From an uncultured Clostridia bacterium (GTDB taxonomy: Bacteria; Bacillota; Clostridia; Oscillospirales; Acutalibacteraceae), in the NCBI GenBank assembly GCA_946187095.1, contig CAMHPW010000059.1, positions 1 to 6,786 on the forward strand: a stretch of DNA of 6,786 bases, given 5' to 3'. Shown one piece after another: positions 1-6,564 of the stretch. Both the position numbers and the translations under genes were made by a program. Each line of letters starts with the position of its first letter. Within the stretch, counting starts at the first letter, position 1. Below the pieces are notes generated by a model that saw nothing but the letters and a program-made list of their open reading frames with translations, did not search any database and was not told the origin of the DNA.

Positions 1-96
1 GTTTACGGGGCCCCGGACCCCAAGCGCGGCTACACCCTCTTCTCCCCTTCCCTCCTCCACCCCAGGACTGAAGTGGTCTCCGGACTCCTTGCCGAC
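1..96. other. G+C-rich block of apparently foreign origin
   Basis: The first 100 bases are about 65% G+C, while the sequence from about 100 onward falls abruptly to the moderate or low G+C of the rest. Read on the plus strand from base 1 the block is open and its codons end in G or C in most cases, for example a stretch reading as KRGYTLFSP, which is how coding DNA of a G+C-rich organism looks. That plus-strand frame then runs into the antisense of the neighbouring regulator gene and stops at 118-120. I do not recognise the encoded peptide. The simplest reading is a chimeric join near base 96 or a recent insertion; I cannot tell which from the sequence. Confidence 0.5.
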
Positions 97-228
97 GATT
101 TTCATCTCATCTTCACCTGACTCATATCTGCTGTACTGAGACTGCTTCATGTTAAGAATCGCACACACATCTTTCTGTTTCATATTCTTCATGAGTCTTA
201 CTTCTCTCAATCTTGGCAAATGATACAT
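1..228 (-). CDS. XRE/Cro-CI-type helix-turn-helix regulator, N-terminal part, disrupted
   Basis: The reading frame starts at the ATG at 226-228 and stays open to the window edge (76 codons). Residues 1-44 look like a textbook Cro/CI HTH: LPRLREVRLMKNMKQKDVC supplies helices 1-2, then ILNMKQSQYSRYESGEDEM supplies the recognition helix with the typical S-x-YSRYESG signature. A weak ribosome site, AAGGGTG (234-240), lies 5 bases before the ATG. The family is known for small cytoplasmic DNA-binding repressors. After residue 44 the protein stops looking like an XRE domain, which would normally continue with two more hydrophobic helices. Instead it becomes a Gly/Glu-rich stretch encoded by the G+C-rich block. 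The real gene probably occupies 97-228 and its 3' half is missing from this window. It is downstream of, and separated by a terminator from, the glycogen genes, so a regulatory link to them is not supported. Confidence 0.65.
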   Translation of the reverse strand, partial: MYHLPRLREVRLMKNMKQKDVCAILNMKQSQYSRYESGEDEMKIVGKESGDHFSPGVEEGRGEEGVAALGVRGPVN

Positions 229-295
229 ACTTTCACCCTTTTTTTTTATTTTCACAACGATTTTACAACAAAATTCGCCTTTTATTTTTCCTTTG

Positions 296-309
296 TAACC
301 CTTGGGTTA
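296..309. promoter_or_regulatory. Operator-like dyad upstream of the XRE gene
   Basis: TAACCC and GGGTTA form perfect 6-bp inverted arms around a TT centre. The dyad is 68 bases upstream of the start codon of the HTH gene at 228. XRE repressors commonly bind short dyads near their own promoter, so this is a candidate autoregulatory site. I could not identify a convincing -35/-10 pair next to it, so this is only suggestive. Confidence 0.25.
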
Positions 310-357
310 TATAGGAATTCTGCCGAATATTTTGTGCAATATGAATATTTTTTCCGC

Positions 358-399
358 AAAAACATACGGTCAAGCCATCTTTTTGTACACTTGACCGCA
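358..399 (-). terminator. Intrinsic terminator of the glg operon
   Basis: Read on the minus strand just after the glgA stop codon, GCGGTCAAG pairs with CTTGACCGT through 8 perfect base pairs (367-374 with 390-397). Two more pairs lie beyond a single mismatch, and the loop is 15 bases. The stem is followed by TATG and then TTTTT (358-362). It starts about 18 bases after the glgA TGA, so it closes the operon after glgA and separates it from the HTH gene further left. Confidence 0.75.
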
Positions 400-416
400 T
401 TATTGTATTATTTTTA

Positions 417-1838
417 TCAAACAGTCCCCTCATCGATCACTTCATGATAAAGATTGATATACTGCGTAGCGGAACGCACCCAGCTGTTGTCACATTCCAT
501 CGCCTGTCTGATAAAATCCTTCCAGCTGTCACGCTGCCAGTATTCTGCCAATGCACGTTTGATGCATTCCATCATTTCCACAGGATCGTAGCTTTTGAAT
601 GAAAAACCGTTTTCATTATCCCTGATCGAATCACGCAGACCGCCGACTTCTCTCACAACAGGAAGCGTTCCGTATCGGAGGGCGATCATCTGTGCCAATC
701 CGCACGGTTCTGCCTTTGAGGGCATCAGAAACACATCCGCAGCAGCATACACCTTTCTGGCAAATCCCGATAAAAAGCCTCGGCAGAAAACTACTTTGCC
801 GGGATATTTCTCCTGCATGGCACGGAAAAAATTTTCATATTCCCAGTCACCCGAACCGAGTATCACAAACTGTATATTTTCTTCATGCATGAGCTGATCG
901 AATGCCGCTCTCACAAGGTCAAGACCTTTTGATGAAACGAGTCTTGTCACCATTGCGACCAAAGGCACACCGGCATTCTGTTCCAGTTTAAGATGCTCCT
1001 GCAGCTTTCTCTTATTGACAGCCTTGCCGGAAATATCCGAAACAGAATAATTCGCATACAGTTCAGGATCAGTGGAGGGATCGTATGAAACGGTATCTAT
1101 CCCGTTGAGAATGCCTCTTATTTTCCATGCACGGTCATTGAGGATCGGATCAAGTCCGTGTGAAAACCACGGATCACGGATCTCCCACGAATAACTCGGA
1201 CTTACCGTTGTGACACGGTCGGATGATTCTATTGCTCCCTTGAGCAGATTGATACCGCCGTTAAAATCGAGCATCCAGCGGCTGTGCGGCGGTATGCCGA
1301 ACACATCATCATACAATTCCAGACCATACTGTCCCTGATACTGTATATTATGTATCGTGAAGACAGTTCTGATACCCTTGTACCAGTCATTTCTGGAATA
1401 AAAAATATTGTAGTAAGCCGGGATCAAAGCCGTCTGCCAGTCGTTGCAGTGAATGATATCGGGCTTGAAATCGATCAGCGGAAGCATCTCAAGAACTGCC
1501 CTTGAAAAAAATGCGAATCTTTCCGCATCGTCATAATGCCCGTACATCCCTTTACGCTTGAAATAATACTGGTTATCGAGAAAATAATACACAACACCGT
1601 TATAGCGTGTTTCAAACACACCGCAATACTGTCTTCTCCATGCAACAGGCACGGAAAAACTTGTCAAAAAACGCATCCCGTCCTTCAGTTCATCGGGTAT
1701 GCTCTCATACAGCGGCATGACAATGCGGCAGCCTATCAGACGCTGACGAAGTGCATGAGGCAAAGAACCCGAAACATCCGCAAGACCGCCCGATGCCGCA
1801 AACGGCTGAGCCTCACTCGTTGCAAACAGACACTTCAT
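417..1838 (-). CDS. glgA: Glycogen synthase (ADP-glucose:glycogen glucosyltransferase)
   Basis: A 473-residue GT5-family enzyme of normal full length that transfers glucose from ADP-glucose to the non-reducing end of alpha-1,4-glucan in the cytoplasm. The N-terminal starch-synthase catalytic domain (about 1-245) has SGGLADV (16-22, with the conserved Asp-21) and TIHNIQYQG (161-169, conserved His-163). The C-terminal GT-B domain has VTRLVSSKGLD (297-307, with the conserved Arg-299 and Lys-304) and the EPCGL nucleotide-sugar loop (377-381, Glu-377), followed by YGTLPVV and GGLRDS. One oddity is that the KTGGL motif of the E. coli enzyme reads AASGGL here, so the ADP-contacting lysine is Ala-15. 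It is the last gene of the operon, 91 bases after glgD and just before the operon terminator. The ATG at 1838 is the start that fits, since it directly follows a G-rich ribosome site and begins the family's usual MKxLFATSE strand. Confidence 0.97.
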   Translation of the reverse strand: MKCLFATSEAQPFAASGGLADVSGSLPHALRQRLIGCRIVMPLYESIPDELKDGMRFLTSFSVPVAWRRQYCGVFETRYNGVVYYFLDNQYYFKRKGMYGHYDDAERFAFFSRAVLEMLPLIDFKPDIIHCNDWQTALIPAYYNIFYSRNDWYKGIRTVFTIHNIQYQGQYGLELYDDVFGIPPHSRWMLDFNGGINLLKGAIESSDRVTTVSPSYSWEIRDPWFSHGLDPILNDRAWKIRGILNGIDTVSYDPSTDPELYANYSVSDISGKAVNKRKLQEHLKLEQNAGVPLVAMVTRLVSSKGLDLVRAAFDQLMHEENIQFVILGSGDWEYENFFRAMQEKYPGKVVFCRGFLSGFARKVYAAADVFLMPSKAEPCGLAQMIALRYGTLPVVREVGGLRDSIRDNENGFSFKSYDPVEMMECIKRALAEYWQRDSWKDFIRQAMECDNSWVRSATQYINLYHEVIDEGTV

Positions 1839-1843
1839 TCACA

Positions 1844-1850
1844 CCCCCCC
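1844..1850 (-). promoter_or_regulatory. G7 ribosome-binding site of glgA
   Basis: On the minus strand the sequence before glgA is AAAAGGGGGGGTGTGA and then ATG. GGGGGTG can pair with the 16S tail like GGAGGTG, with one G-U wobble, and the tract ends 5 bases from the start codon. The other three operon genes have canonical A/G Shine-Dalgarno sites. A seven-base homopolymer is prone to length change, which would alter spacing. Confidence 0.6.
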
Positions 1851-1875
1851 TTTTCTAATTCATAATGACATAACA

Positions 1876-1919
1876 ATATTCATAATGCACGGTCATCAGA
1901 AACCATGCATTATGAATAT
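1876..1919. repeat. Long palindrome between glgD and glgA with a spare third arm
   Basis: ATATTCATAATGCA (1876-1889) and TGCATTATGAATAT (1906-1919) are perfect 14-bp inverted arms. Three further pairs (GGT/ACC) lie inside, past one mismatch. A second copy of ATTCATAATG at 1858-1867 could pair with the same partner arm, so two mutually exclusive hairpins are possible in the transcript. Neither is followed by a T-run on the minus strand, so this is not an obvious terminator. The stem could be a dispersed palindromic element or an RNA-processing or stability element that sets glgA output. It lies within the 91-base gap and no gene overlaps it. Confidence 0.75.
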
Positions 1920-1929
1920 CAGTTAAAAA

Positions 1930-3045
1930 TCAAACGATACTCAATTTGCTTACATAAACAGGATAGGAAGCCTCTCCTGCAAGTGTCTTGCCGTCACGGA
2001 CGGTTACATCCTTGTCAACGATCACATAGTTGAGATTGGAATTCTCGCCGATCTTTGTATCCTGCATGATCACACAGTTGGAAACCTTTGTGCCTTTGCC
2101 GATATGAACGCCCTTAAAGAGTACACAGTTTTCCACTTCACCGTCTATCACGCAGCCGCTGCCGATGAGCGAATTCTTGACTTTGGAATCAAGACCGTAT
2201 TTGGCAGGCATATCGTCCCTTACTTTCGTATAGATCGGTCTGTCACCCCTGCTGAACAGGTCTGCACGGACTTCACTGTCCATCAGTGACATATTGGCAT
2301 TGAAATATTCCGCCGGTGATGTGATGACAGGGGCAAAGCCCTTGAATTCATAGCCGTATATATTAAGATTATTATACTCCGCCTGTATCATGTCACGCTT
2401 GAAATTCATCGTATTCTTGCTGACACACTTGTTCACGAGTTCAATCAGAAGCTCTCTCTTGATCATCATCATGTTCATGTAATAGCTGCAGGTACCCGAA
2501 ATGGACGGATTGACAAGAACATCCGTTACCTTGCCCTTTGCATCAAATGAAAGCACCATGGGATCATGAAGTCTTGCGGGAAGCACATCCCTCTTGTAGA
2601 TCAGGGTGATATCCGCATTGTTCTCAACGTGCTTTGCAAACACTTTCTGATAATCGATATTGCATACGACATCACAGTCCGAGATCACGACATATTCTTC
2701 ACTGGAATTCGTGAGGAACGGCATAATGGAATGGAATGTGGAAACTCTGTTCGCATAATCACTGGGATCCATGAAAGGCGGAAGTACAAACAGACCGTCA
2801 CGCTGTCTGGACAGGTCCCATGCCTTGCCTGTTCCGAGATGGTCAACCAATGACTGATAATTGCTCTTTGTCAGAACGCCGACTTTATTGATACCCGAAT
2901 TCACCATGTTGGAAAGCGGGAAATCGATCAGACGATATCTGCCGCCAAAGGGTACGGCACCCATCGTTCTTCTCTCGGTGATCTCGCTGATCAGTTTTTC
3001 ATGGAGATTAGAGAAGATGATACCCAAAATCCTGTTGCCACGCAT
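1930..3045 (-). CDS. glgD: GlgD, non-catalytic ADP-glucose pyrophosphorylase subunit
   Basis: A 371-residue GlgC paralogue. It keeps the fold landmarks: AVPFGGRYRLIDFPLSNMVNSGI (split here as AVPFGGRYRLIDFPLSN and MVNSGI, 30-52) and a C-terminal left-handed beta-helix with hexapeptide-like turns (about 288-350). The active-site elements have eroded. The Gly-rich phosphate loop is replaced by IIFSNLHEKLISE, SGDH became SDCDV (122-126, Asp-125 kept), the sugar-phosphate lysine of EKP became VNP (178-180), and GYWKDVGT became GFAPVITS (236-243). In Firmicutes GlgD is known to associate with GlgC and raise its activity, so a partner role is inferred. The frame extends to a TTG at 3054, but that TTG touches AGGAGG (3055-3060) with no spacing. 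The ATG at 3045 lies 9 bases from it and one base after the glgC stop, so I chose the ATG. Translation is probably coupled to glgC. Confidence 0.95.
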   Translation of the reverse strand: MRGNRILGIIFSNLHEKLISEITERRTMGAVPFGGRYRLIDFPLSNMVNSGINKVGVLTKSNYQSLVDHLGTGKAWDLSRQRDGLFVLPPFMDPSDYANRVSTFHSIMPFLTNSSEEYVVISDCDVVCNIDYQKVFAKHVENNADITLIYKRDVLPARLHDPMVLSFDAKGKVTDVLVNPSISGTCSYYMNMMMIKRELLIELVNKCVSKNTMNFKRDMIQAEYNNLNIYGYEFKGFAPVITSPAEYFNANMSLMDSEVRADLFSRGDRPIYTKVRDDMPAKYGLDSKVKNSLIGSGCVIDGEVENCVLFKGVHIGKGTKVSNCVIMQDTKIGENSNLNYVIVDKDVTVRDGKTLAGEASYPVYVSKLSIV

Positions 3046-3046
3046 A

Positions 3047-4261
3047 TTATTCAACCTCCTCTATATCTTCTGCGATCATAGCCTTCGGAGCCACTTTCGC
3101 ACCTGCACCTATTCTGAGATTATCGCCTACAACGGCAATGCCCCATTCATCTTTGTTTTCAATGTCTTCCGGTCTTGCACCGACAACGGCATTTTTGCCG
3201 ATCACGGTATTTTCCGAAACAATCGCAAATCTTACCACTGCACCCTCTTCAATGACACAGCCGGGCATGATGATAGATGATTCTACAACGGCACCGGGCT
3301 TTACAACGACATTGGAGAACAGTATCGAAAATTCAAGTTCGCCTGCGATGTCACAGCCGTCACCGATGAGTGAATTCTGTATTTTAGCCGTATCGGCAAC
3401 ATACTGCGGCGGCACAACGGGATTCCTTGAATAAATTTTCCAGCTTTCGTCCATCAGGTCAAGCGGTACATTCGGATCGAGCAGGTCCATATTGGCTTCC
3501 CAAAGACTGTCTATCGTACCAACGTCTTTCCAGTAGCCCTCAAACTGATAGGCGAACATCCTCTGACCGTCTTCGAGCATTCTTGGCAGTACGTTCTTAC
3601 CGAAATCATGTTCGGAACCTTCTTCACTTTCATCTTCGATCAGATATTTGCGGAGCCTGTCCCAACTGAATACATAAATACCCATAGATGCATTCGTGCT
3701 TTTCGGATGCTTCGGCTTCTCTTCAAATTCATAGATGGAACCGTCGGGATTCGTATTCATGATACCGAATCTTGATGCTTCTGCCAGCGGCACATCAATA
3801 ACTGCTATCGTACAGTCTGCATTGTTCTCTTTATGGAACGCTATCATTTTGGAATAGTCCATTTTATAGATATGGTCACCCGAAAGTATCACTACATAAT
3901 CGGGATTGTATCTGTCGATATAGCTGATATTCTGATAAATGGCATTGGCAGTGCCTGTATACCAGTCTGTACCCTTGATCTGCTGATACGGTGAAAGTAC
4001 GCTTACACCGCTGTTCATACCGTCAAGATCCCACGGCTGACCGCTGCCGACATATTCATTCAGAACGAGCGGCTGATACTGCGTCAGAACACCGACTGCC
4101 TCTATACCTGAATTCACACAGTTGGAAAGCGGAAAGTCAATTATACGATATTTGCCGCCAAACGGTACGGCAGGTTTTGCGAGTTTCTGAGTAAGTACAC
4201 CAAGTCTGCTGCCCTGACCTCCGGCAAGCAGCATGGCTACTACTTCCTGCTTTGGATACAT
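3047..4261 (-). CDS. glgC: Glucose-1-phosphate adenylyltransferase, catalytic subunit
   Basis: A 404-residue enzyme that makes ADP-glucose and pyrophosphate from ATP and glucose-1-phosphate, the committed and usually allosterically controlled step of glycogen synthesis. All catalytic landmarks are present: [14 protein letters not shown] (11-24) phosphate loop, [19 protein letters not shown] (29-47), [11 protein letters not shown] (126-136) with the metal/catalytic Asp-129, EEKPKHP (180-186) with the sugar-phosphate Lys-182, and GYWKDVGT (242-249). The C-terminal part (about 285-400) is a left-handed beta-helix with hexapeptide-like repeats, the oligomerisation and effector-binding domain. Length is close to the usual bacterial size. 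The ATG at 4261 has AAGGAGG (4270-4276) 8 bases upstream. The last codons, encoding EEVE, contain the ribosome site of glgD. It pairs functionally with glgD, whose active site is degraded. Confidence 0.97.
   Translation of the reverse strand: MYPKQEVVAMLLAGGQGSRLGVLTQKLAKPAVPFGGKYRIIDFPLSNCVNSGIEAVGVLTQYQPLVLNEYVGSGQPWDLDGMNSGVSVLSPYQQIKGTDWYTGTANAIYQNISYIDRYNPDYVVILSGDHIYKMDYSKMIAFHKENNADCTIAVIDVPLAEASRFGIMNTNPDGSIYEFEEKPKHPKSTNASMGIYVFSWDRLRKYLIEDESEEGSEHDFGKNVLPRMLEDGQRMFAYQFEGYWKDVGTIDSLWEANMDLLDPNVPLDLMDESWKIYSRNPVVPPQYVADTAKIQNSLIGDGCDIAGELEFSILFSNVVVKPGAVVESSIIMPGCVIEEGAVVRFAIVSENTVIGKNAVVGARPEDIENKDEWGIAVVGDNLRIGAGAKVAPKAMIAEDIEEVE
3055..3060 (-). promoter_or_regulatory. glgD ribosome site inside the glgC coding end
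   Basis: AGGAGG is read as part of the GAG GAG GTT codons near the C-terminus of GlgC. It lies 9 bases before the chosen glgD ATG (3045) and directly abuts a TTG (3054) that would otherwise be taken as the start. The glgC TAA (3047-3049) falls between the site and the ATG, an arrangement that favours re-initiation by ribosomes finishing glgC. Confidence 0.8.
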
Positions 4262-4269
4262 ATGATGAT

Positions 4270-4276
4270 CCTCCTT
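4270..4276 (-). promoter_or_regulatory. Consensus ribosome site of glgC
   Basis: AAGGAGG, 8 bases before the glgC ATG, is an almost complete complement of the 16S rRNA tail. It fixes the start at 4261 and predicts strong initiation for the catalytic subunit. Confidence 0.85.
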
Positions 4277-4299
4277 CGATAAATCACAATTTTATTTCT

Positions 4300-4317
4300 A
4301 CAGCACTTCCATGCTGT
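4300..4317 (-). other. Small hairpin in the glgB-glgC gap
   Basis: ACAGCA (4300-4305) and TGCTGT (4312-4317) form a 6-bp stem with a 6-base loop starting 3 bases after the glgB stop codon. No T-run follows on the minus strand (AGAAATAAAAT), so it should not terminate efficiently. It may mark an RNA-processing or 3'-end protection site, or be chance. The rest of the 59-base gap is A+T-rich leader for glgC. Confidence 0.35.
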
Positions 4318-4320
4318 CAG

Positions 4321-6366
4321 TTACTGTTGTTCTGTTTCAGTCTTTTTCTTTCTTGTTCTTTTCGGCTTTTCCTCTGCCGCAGCCTTTTTCGCCGTTTTTC
4401 TTCCTGCAGTCTTCTTTTCGGCTGCTTCGCCTTCAGCGGCTTTTTTTCTGGGCTTTCTCTTTTGCTTTTTATGTGTACACTGATAATACATGACTGACAT
4501 AGGCGGCAGTGTGAGAACCATCGACTGTTCATGTCCGTGCATGGGTTCATCTTCCGTTTTGATCTCCGTGCCGTTGGAAATGCCCGAACCGCCGAATTCT
4601 GTCCTGTCTGTACTGAATATCTCACTGTAAGTGCCTGCATACGGTACGCCGATACGATATTTTTCACGCTTCACCGGCTGGAAATTGCAGACTACGATAA
4701 TTTCATTGCCCTGCTTGTCTATTCTTCTGAAAGAGATCACGCTCTGCGTATAGTCATCATTTGAGATCCAGTGAAAGCCGTCCCATGAGTAGTCGACTTC
4801 CCAGAAAGGACTGTTTTCAAGATAAAAACGGTTGATCTCCCTGAAAAAATTCTTCAGTTCATTGTGTCTGGGATATTCCAGCAGCATCCAGTCAAGTTCT
4901 ACGGAATAATCCCATTCCTTGAACTGTCCGAATTCCGTACCCATGAACGTCAGCTTTTTGCCGGGGTGAGCCATCATATAGGCAACGAAAGTCCTTACGC
5001 CCTTGAATTTCAGGTCATAGTCACCGGGCATTTTATTGATCAGAGATGCCTTGCCGTAAACGACTTCATCATGCGAGATCGGCAGGATGAAATTCTCCGA
5101 GAAGGCATACAGGAACGAGAAAGTAAGATTATCGTGATTGAACGGTCTGTAGAGAGGATCAAGCGACATATAGTGAAGCATATCATTCATCCAGCCCATG
5201 TTCCACTTATAGTTGAATCCCAGACCGCCCATATATGTAGGCTTGGAGACATTCGGCCATGCGGTCGATTCCTCGGCGATCATAAGCGTATTCGGATAAT
5301 ATCGGAAAGCGGCTTCATTGAGCTTATGCATAAAGGCAACTGCCTCAAGATTATCTTTTCCGCCGAACTTGTTGGCTACCCATTCGCCGTCACGCCTGCT
5401 GTAATCCAGGTAAAGCATGGATGCGACTGCATCTACCCTCAATCCGTCTATATGATAATAATCCATCCAGAACAGAGCACTTGATATCAGGAAGCTGACG
5501 ACTTCATTTCTGCCGTAGTCAAATACAAGTGTGCCCCAGTCTTTGTGTTCCCCCTTACGCCAGTCGGCATATTCATAGCAGGGAGTGCCGTCAAATCTTG
5601 CAAGACCATGAGCATCTCTCGGAAAATGAGCAGGCACCCAATCCAGAATGACAGATATCCCTGCCTGATGGCATCTGTCAACGAAGTTCATGAAATCAAA
5701 CGGACTGCCGTATCTCGAAGTGATGGCAAAATATCCTGTTGCCTGATAGCCCCACGATGCATCAAAGGGATATTCCGTGAGCGGCATGAATTCTATATGG
5801 GTATAACCCATATCCTTGACATAGGGGATCAGCTCGTCAGCCAGCTTGCCGTAGGAAAAATAATTCCCGTCAGCATATTTTTTCCATGAACCCGCATGGA
5901 CTTCATAGATATTCATCGGACTGCTGTAGGACACATATTTTTCTTTTTCTTTTTGCCATCCCTCGTCATGCCATTCATACCCGTCGATATCCACAAATAC
6001 GGAGGCATTATTAGGTCGTGTCTCATAATGGAACGCATACGGATCCGATTTCAGCATGGTATAACCGTCATATGTTTCTATGCTGTATTTGTAGATAGCA
6101 TAGTTTTCAACGATACCGGCAATAAAACACTCCCAAATACCGCCGTCAGATATCCAGTTCATCGGATGGACACTCCTGTCCCAATGATTGAAATCACCCA
6201 CAACAGAAACACTTCTGGCATGAGGTGCCCATGTCCTGAACATCACACCGTCAACACCGTCACGATGTTCCCTGTGTGCCCCCATATAGTGATACGCATG
6301 GTAATGTTCGCCGCTATGGAACAGTTCAATATCCGAATGTTCCAACTCATCATGACTAAGCTGCAT
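4321..6366 (-). CDS. glgB: 1,4-alpha-glucan branching enzyme with a lysine-rich C-terminal tail
   Basis: A 681-residue GH13 enzyme that cuts alpha-1,4 chains and re-attaches them through alpha-1,6 bonds. Order: one N-terminal CBM48 beta-domain (about 20-125, with [20 protein letters not shown]), the GH13 barrel (about 150-520), and a C-terminal beta-domain (about 525-630). The four GH13 signatures are intact: [10 protein letters not shown] (242-251), [10 protein letters not shown] with nucleophile Asp-312, AEEST with acid/base Glu-365, and LPISHDEVV with Asp-433. The extra N1 domain of the E. coli enzyme is absent. From residue 633 a 49-residue low-complexity tail follows with 21 Lys/Arg, 7 Glu and many Ala, unlike a usual GlgB end. 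The frame reaches a TTG at 6375, but that abuts the AGGAG site. The ATG at 6366 is 9 bases away and is preferred. It is the first gene of the operon, directly behind the promoter. Confidence 0.97.
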   Translation of the reverse strand: MQLSHDELEHSDIELFHSGEHYHAYHYMGAHREHRDGVDGVMFRTWAPHARSVSVVGDFNHWDRSVHPMNWISDGGIWECFIAGIVENYAIYKYSIETYDGYTMLKSDPYAFHYETRPNNASVFVDIDGYEWHDEGWQKEKEKYVSYSSPMNIYEVHAGSWKKYADGNYFSYGKLADELIPYVKDMGYTHIEFMPLTEYPFDASWGYQATGYFAITSRYGSPFDFMNFVDRCHQAGISVILDWVPAHFPRDAHGLARFDGTPCYEYADWRKGEHKDWGTLVFDYGRNEVVSFLISSALFWMDYYHIDGLRVDAVASMLYLDYSRRDGEWVANKFGGKDNLEAVAFMHKLNEAAFRYYPNTLMIAEESTAWPNVSKPTYMGGLGFNYKWNMGWMNDMLHYMSLDPLYRPFNHDNLTFSFLYAFSENFILPISHDEVVYGKASLINKMPGDYDLKFKGVRTFVAYMMAHPGKKLTFMGTEFGQFKEWDYSVELDWMLLEYPRHNELKNFFREINRFYLENSPFWEVDYSWDGFHWISNDDYTQSVISFRRIDKQGNEIIVVCNFQPVKREKYRIGVPYAGTYSEIFSTDRTEFGGSGISNGTEIKTEDEPMHGHEQSMVLTLPPMSVMYYQCTHKKQKRKPRKKAAEGEAAEKKTAGRKTAKKAAAEEKPKRTRKKKTETEQQ

Positions 6367-6375
6367 GATCCACAA

Positions 6376-6382
6376 CTCCTTT
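6376..6382 (-). promoter_or_regulatory. Ribosome site of glgB (decides the start)
   Basis: AAAGGAG lies 9 bases before the ATG at 6366. The TTG at 6373-6375 is directly adjacent to it, too close for initiation, so the three extra N-terminal residues of the longer frame should be dropped. Confidence 0.8.
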
Positions 6383-6404
6383 ATACCAAAAACTTACTGA
6401 ATCT

Positions 6405-6433
6405 ATTATACTTATATTTTTAATAAATTTCAA
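6405..6433 (-). promoter_or_regulatory. Housekeeping sigma-factor promoter of the glg operon
   Basis: Minus strand: TTGAAA (-35, 6428-6433), a 17-base spacer, then a perfect TATAAT (-10, 6405-6410). Transcription should begin near 6398, giving a leader of about 32 bases before the glgB ATG. Upstream of the -35 the DNA is rich in A-tracts, as in strong Gram-positive promoters. The leader is too short for a riboswitch. No second convincing promoter was found in the gaps between the four genes, so a single operon transcript is inferred. Confidence 0.85.
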
Positions 6434-6471
6434 GTGGTTTTTCTGTACTTTTTATGAAATATTATTAAATT

Positions 6472-6497
6472 TTTTCCTGCATTTCCCAACAGGAAAA
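6472..6497. promoter_or_regulatory. Spaced inverted repeat upstream of the glg promoter
   Basis: TTTTCCTG (6472-6479) and CAGGAAAA (6490-6497) are perfect 8-bp arms with a 10-base centre. They lie about 40-65 bases upstream of the -35 box. The repeat has no T-run in the orientation needed for a terminator on either strand. A binding site for an activator or repressor of the operon is possible but untested; chance in A+T-rich DNA is also possible. Confidence 0.3.
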
Positions 6498-6504
6498 TCA
6501 ATAT

Positions 6505-6559
6505 AAAAAATGCCAAAGAATTACCGTGTACAGATTTTTTCCGCACACGGTAATTCTTT
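6505..6559 (-). terminator. Strong intrinsic terminator of the gene to the right
   Basis: AAAGAATTACCGTGT (6515-6529) and ACACGGTAATTCTTT (6545-6559) make a perfect 15-bp stem with a 15-base loop. On the minus strand it is followed by GGCA and TTTTTT (6505-6510). It starts 5 bases after the stop codon of the partial minus-strand gene at the right edge, so it ends that gene and insulates the glg promoter from read-through. Confidence 0.85.
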
Positions 6560-6564
6560 ATTTC

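Noticed and set aside
220..447. A plus-strand frame of 75 codons in the left gap
   Set aside because: Phe/Tyr-rich product of A+T-rich intergenic DNA, overlapping a terminator and two gene ends, with no convincing ribosome site.
1930..3045. glgD as a decaying duplicate (pseudogene) of glgC
   Set aside because: The frame is intact, the ribosome site is strong, and loss of the same motifs is typical of the GlgD subfamily in Firmicutes.
3046..3054. TTG start for glgD overlapping the end of glgC
   Set aside because: It abuts AGGAGG with no spacing, while the ATG at 3045 has the ideal 9 bases. The same argument removes the TTG at 6375 for glgB.
4300..4317. Hairpin after glgB as a transcription terminator
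   Set aside because: Only 6 bp and no T-run afterwards; glgC follows with a strong ribosome site and no promoter of its own was seen.
4252..4497. Plus-strand frames rich in Leu, Phe, Ser and Cys that look membrane-like
   Set aside because: They are the antisense of the Lys-rich GlgB tail (AAA/AAG read backwards gives TTT/CTT); the hydrophobicity is an artefact.
4317..4667. A 116-codon minus-strand frame overlapping the end of glgB
   Set aside because: It is the same strand in another frame across the lysine-rich tail; low-complexity codons keep alternative frames open. The GlgB frame has the conserved domains.
4864..5484. A 206-codon plus-strand open frame within glgB
   Set aside because: It lies entirely antisense to highly conserved GH13 catalytic sequence, has no ribosome site of note and no recognisable domain; it is a shadow frame.
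6367..6398. Riboswitch or attenuator in the operon leader
   Set aside because: The predicted leader is only about 32 bases with no stable fold.
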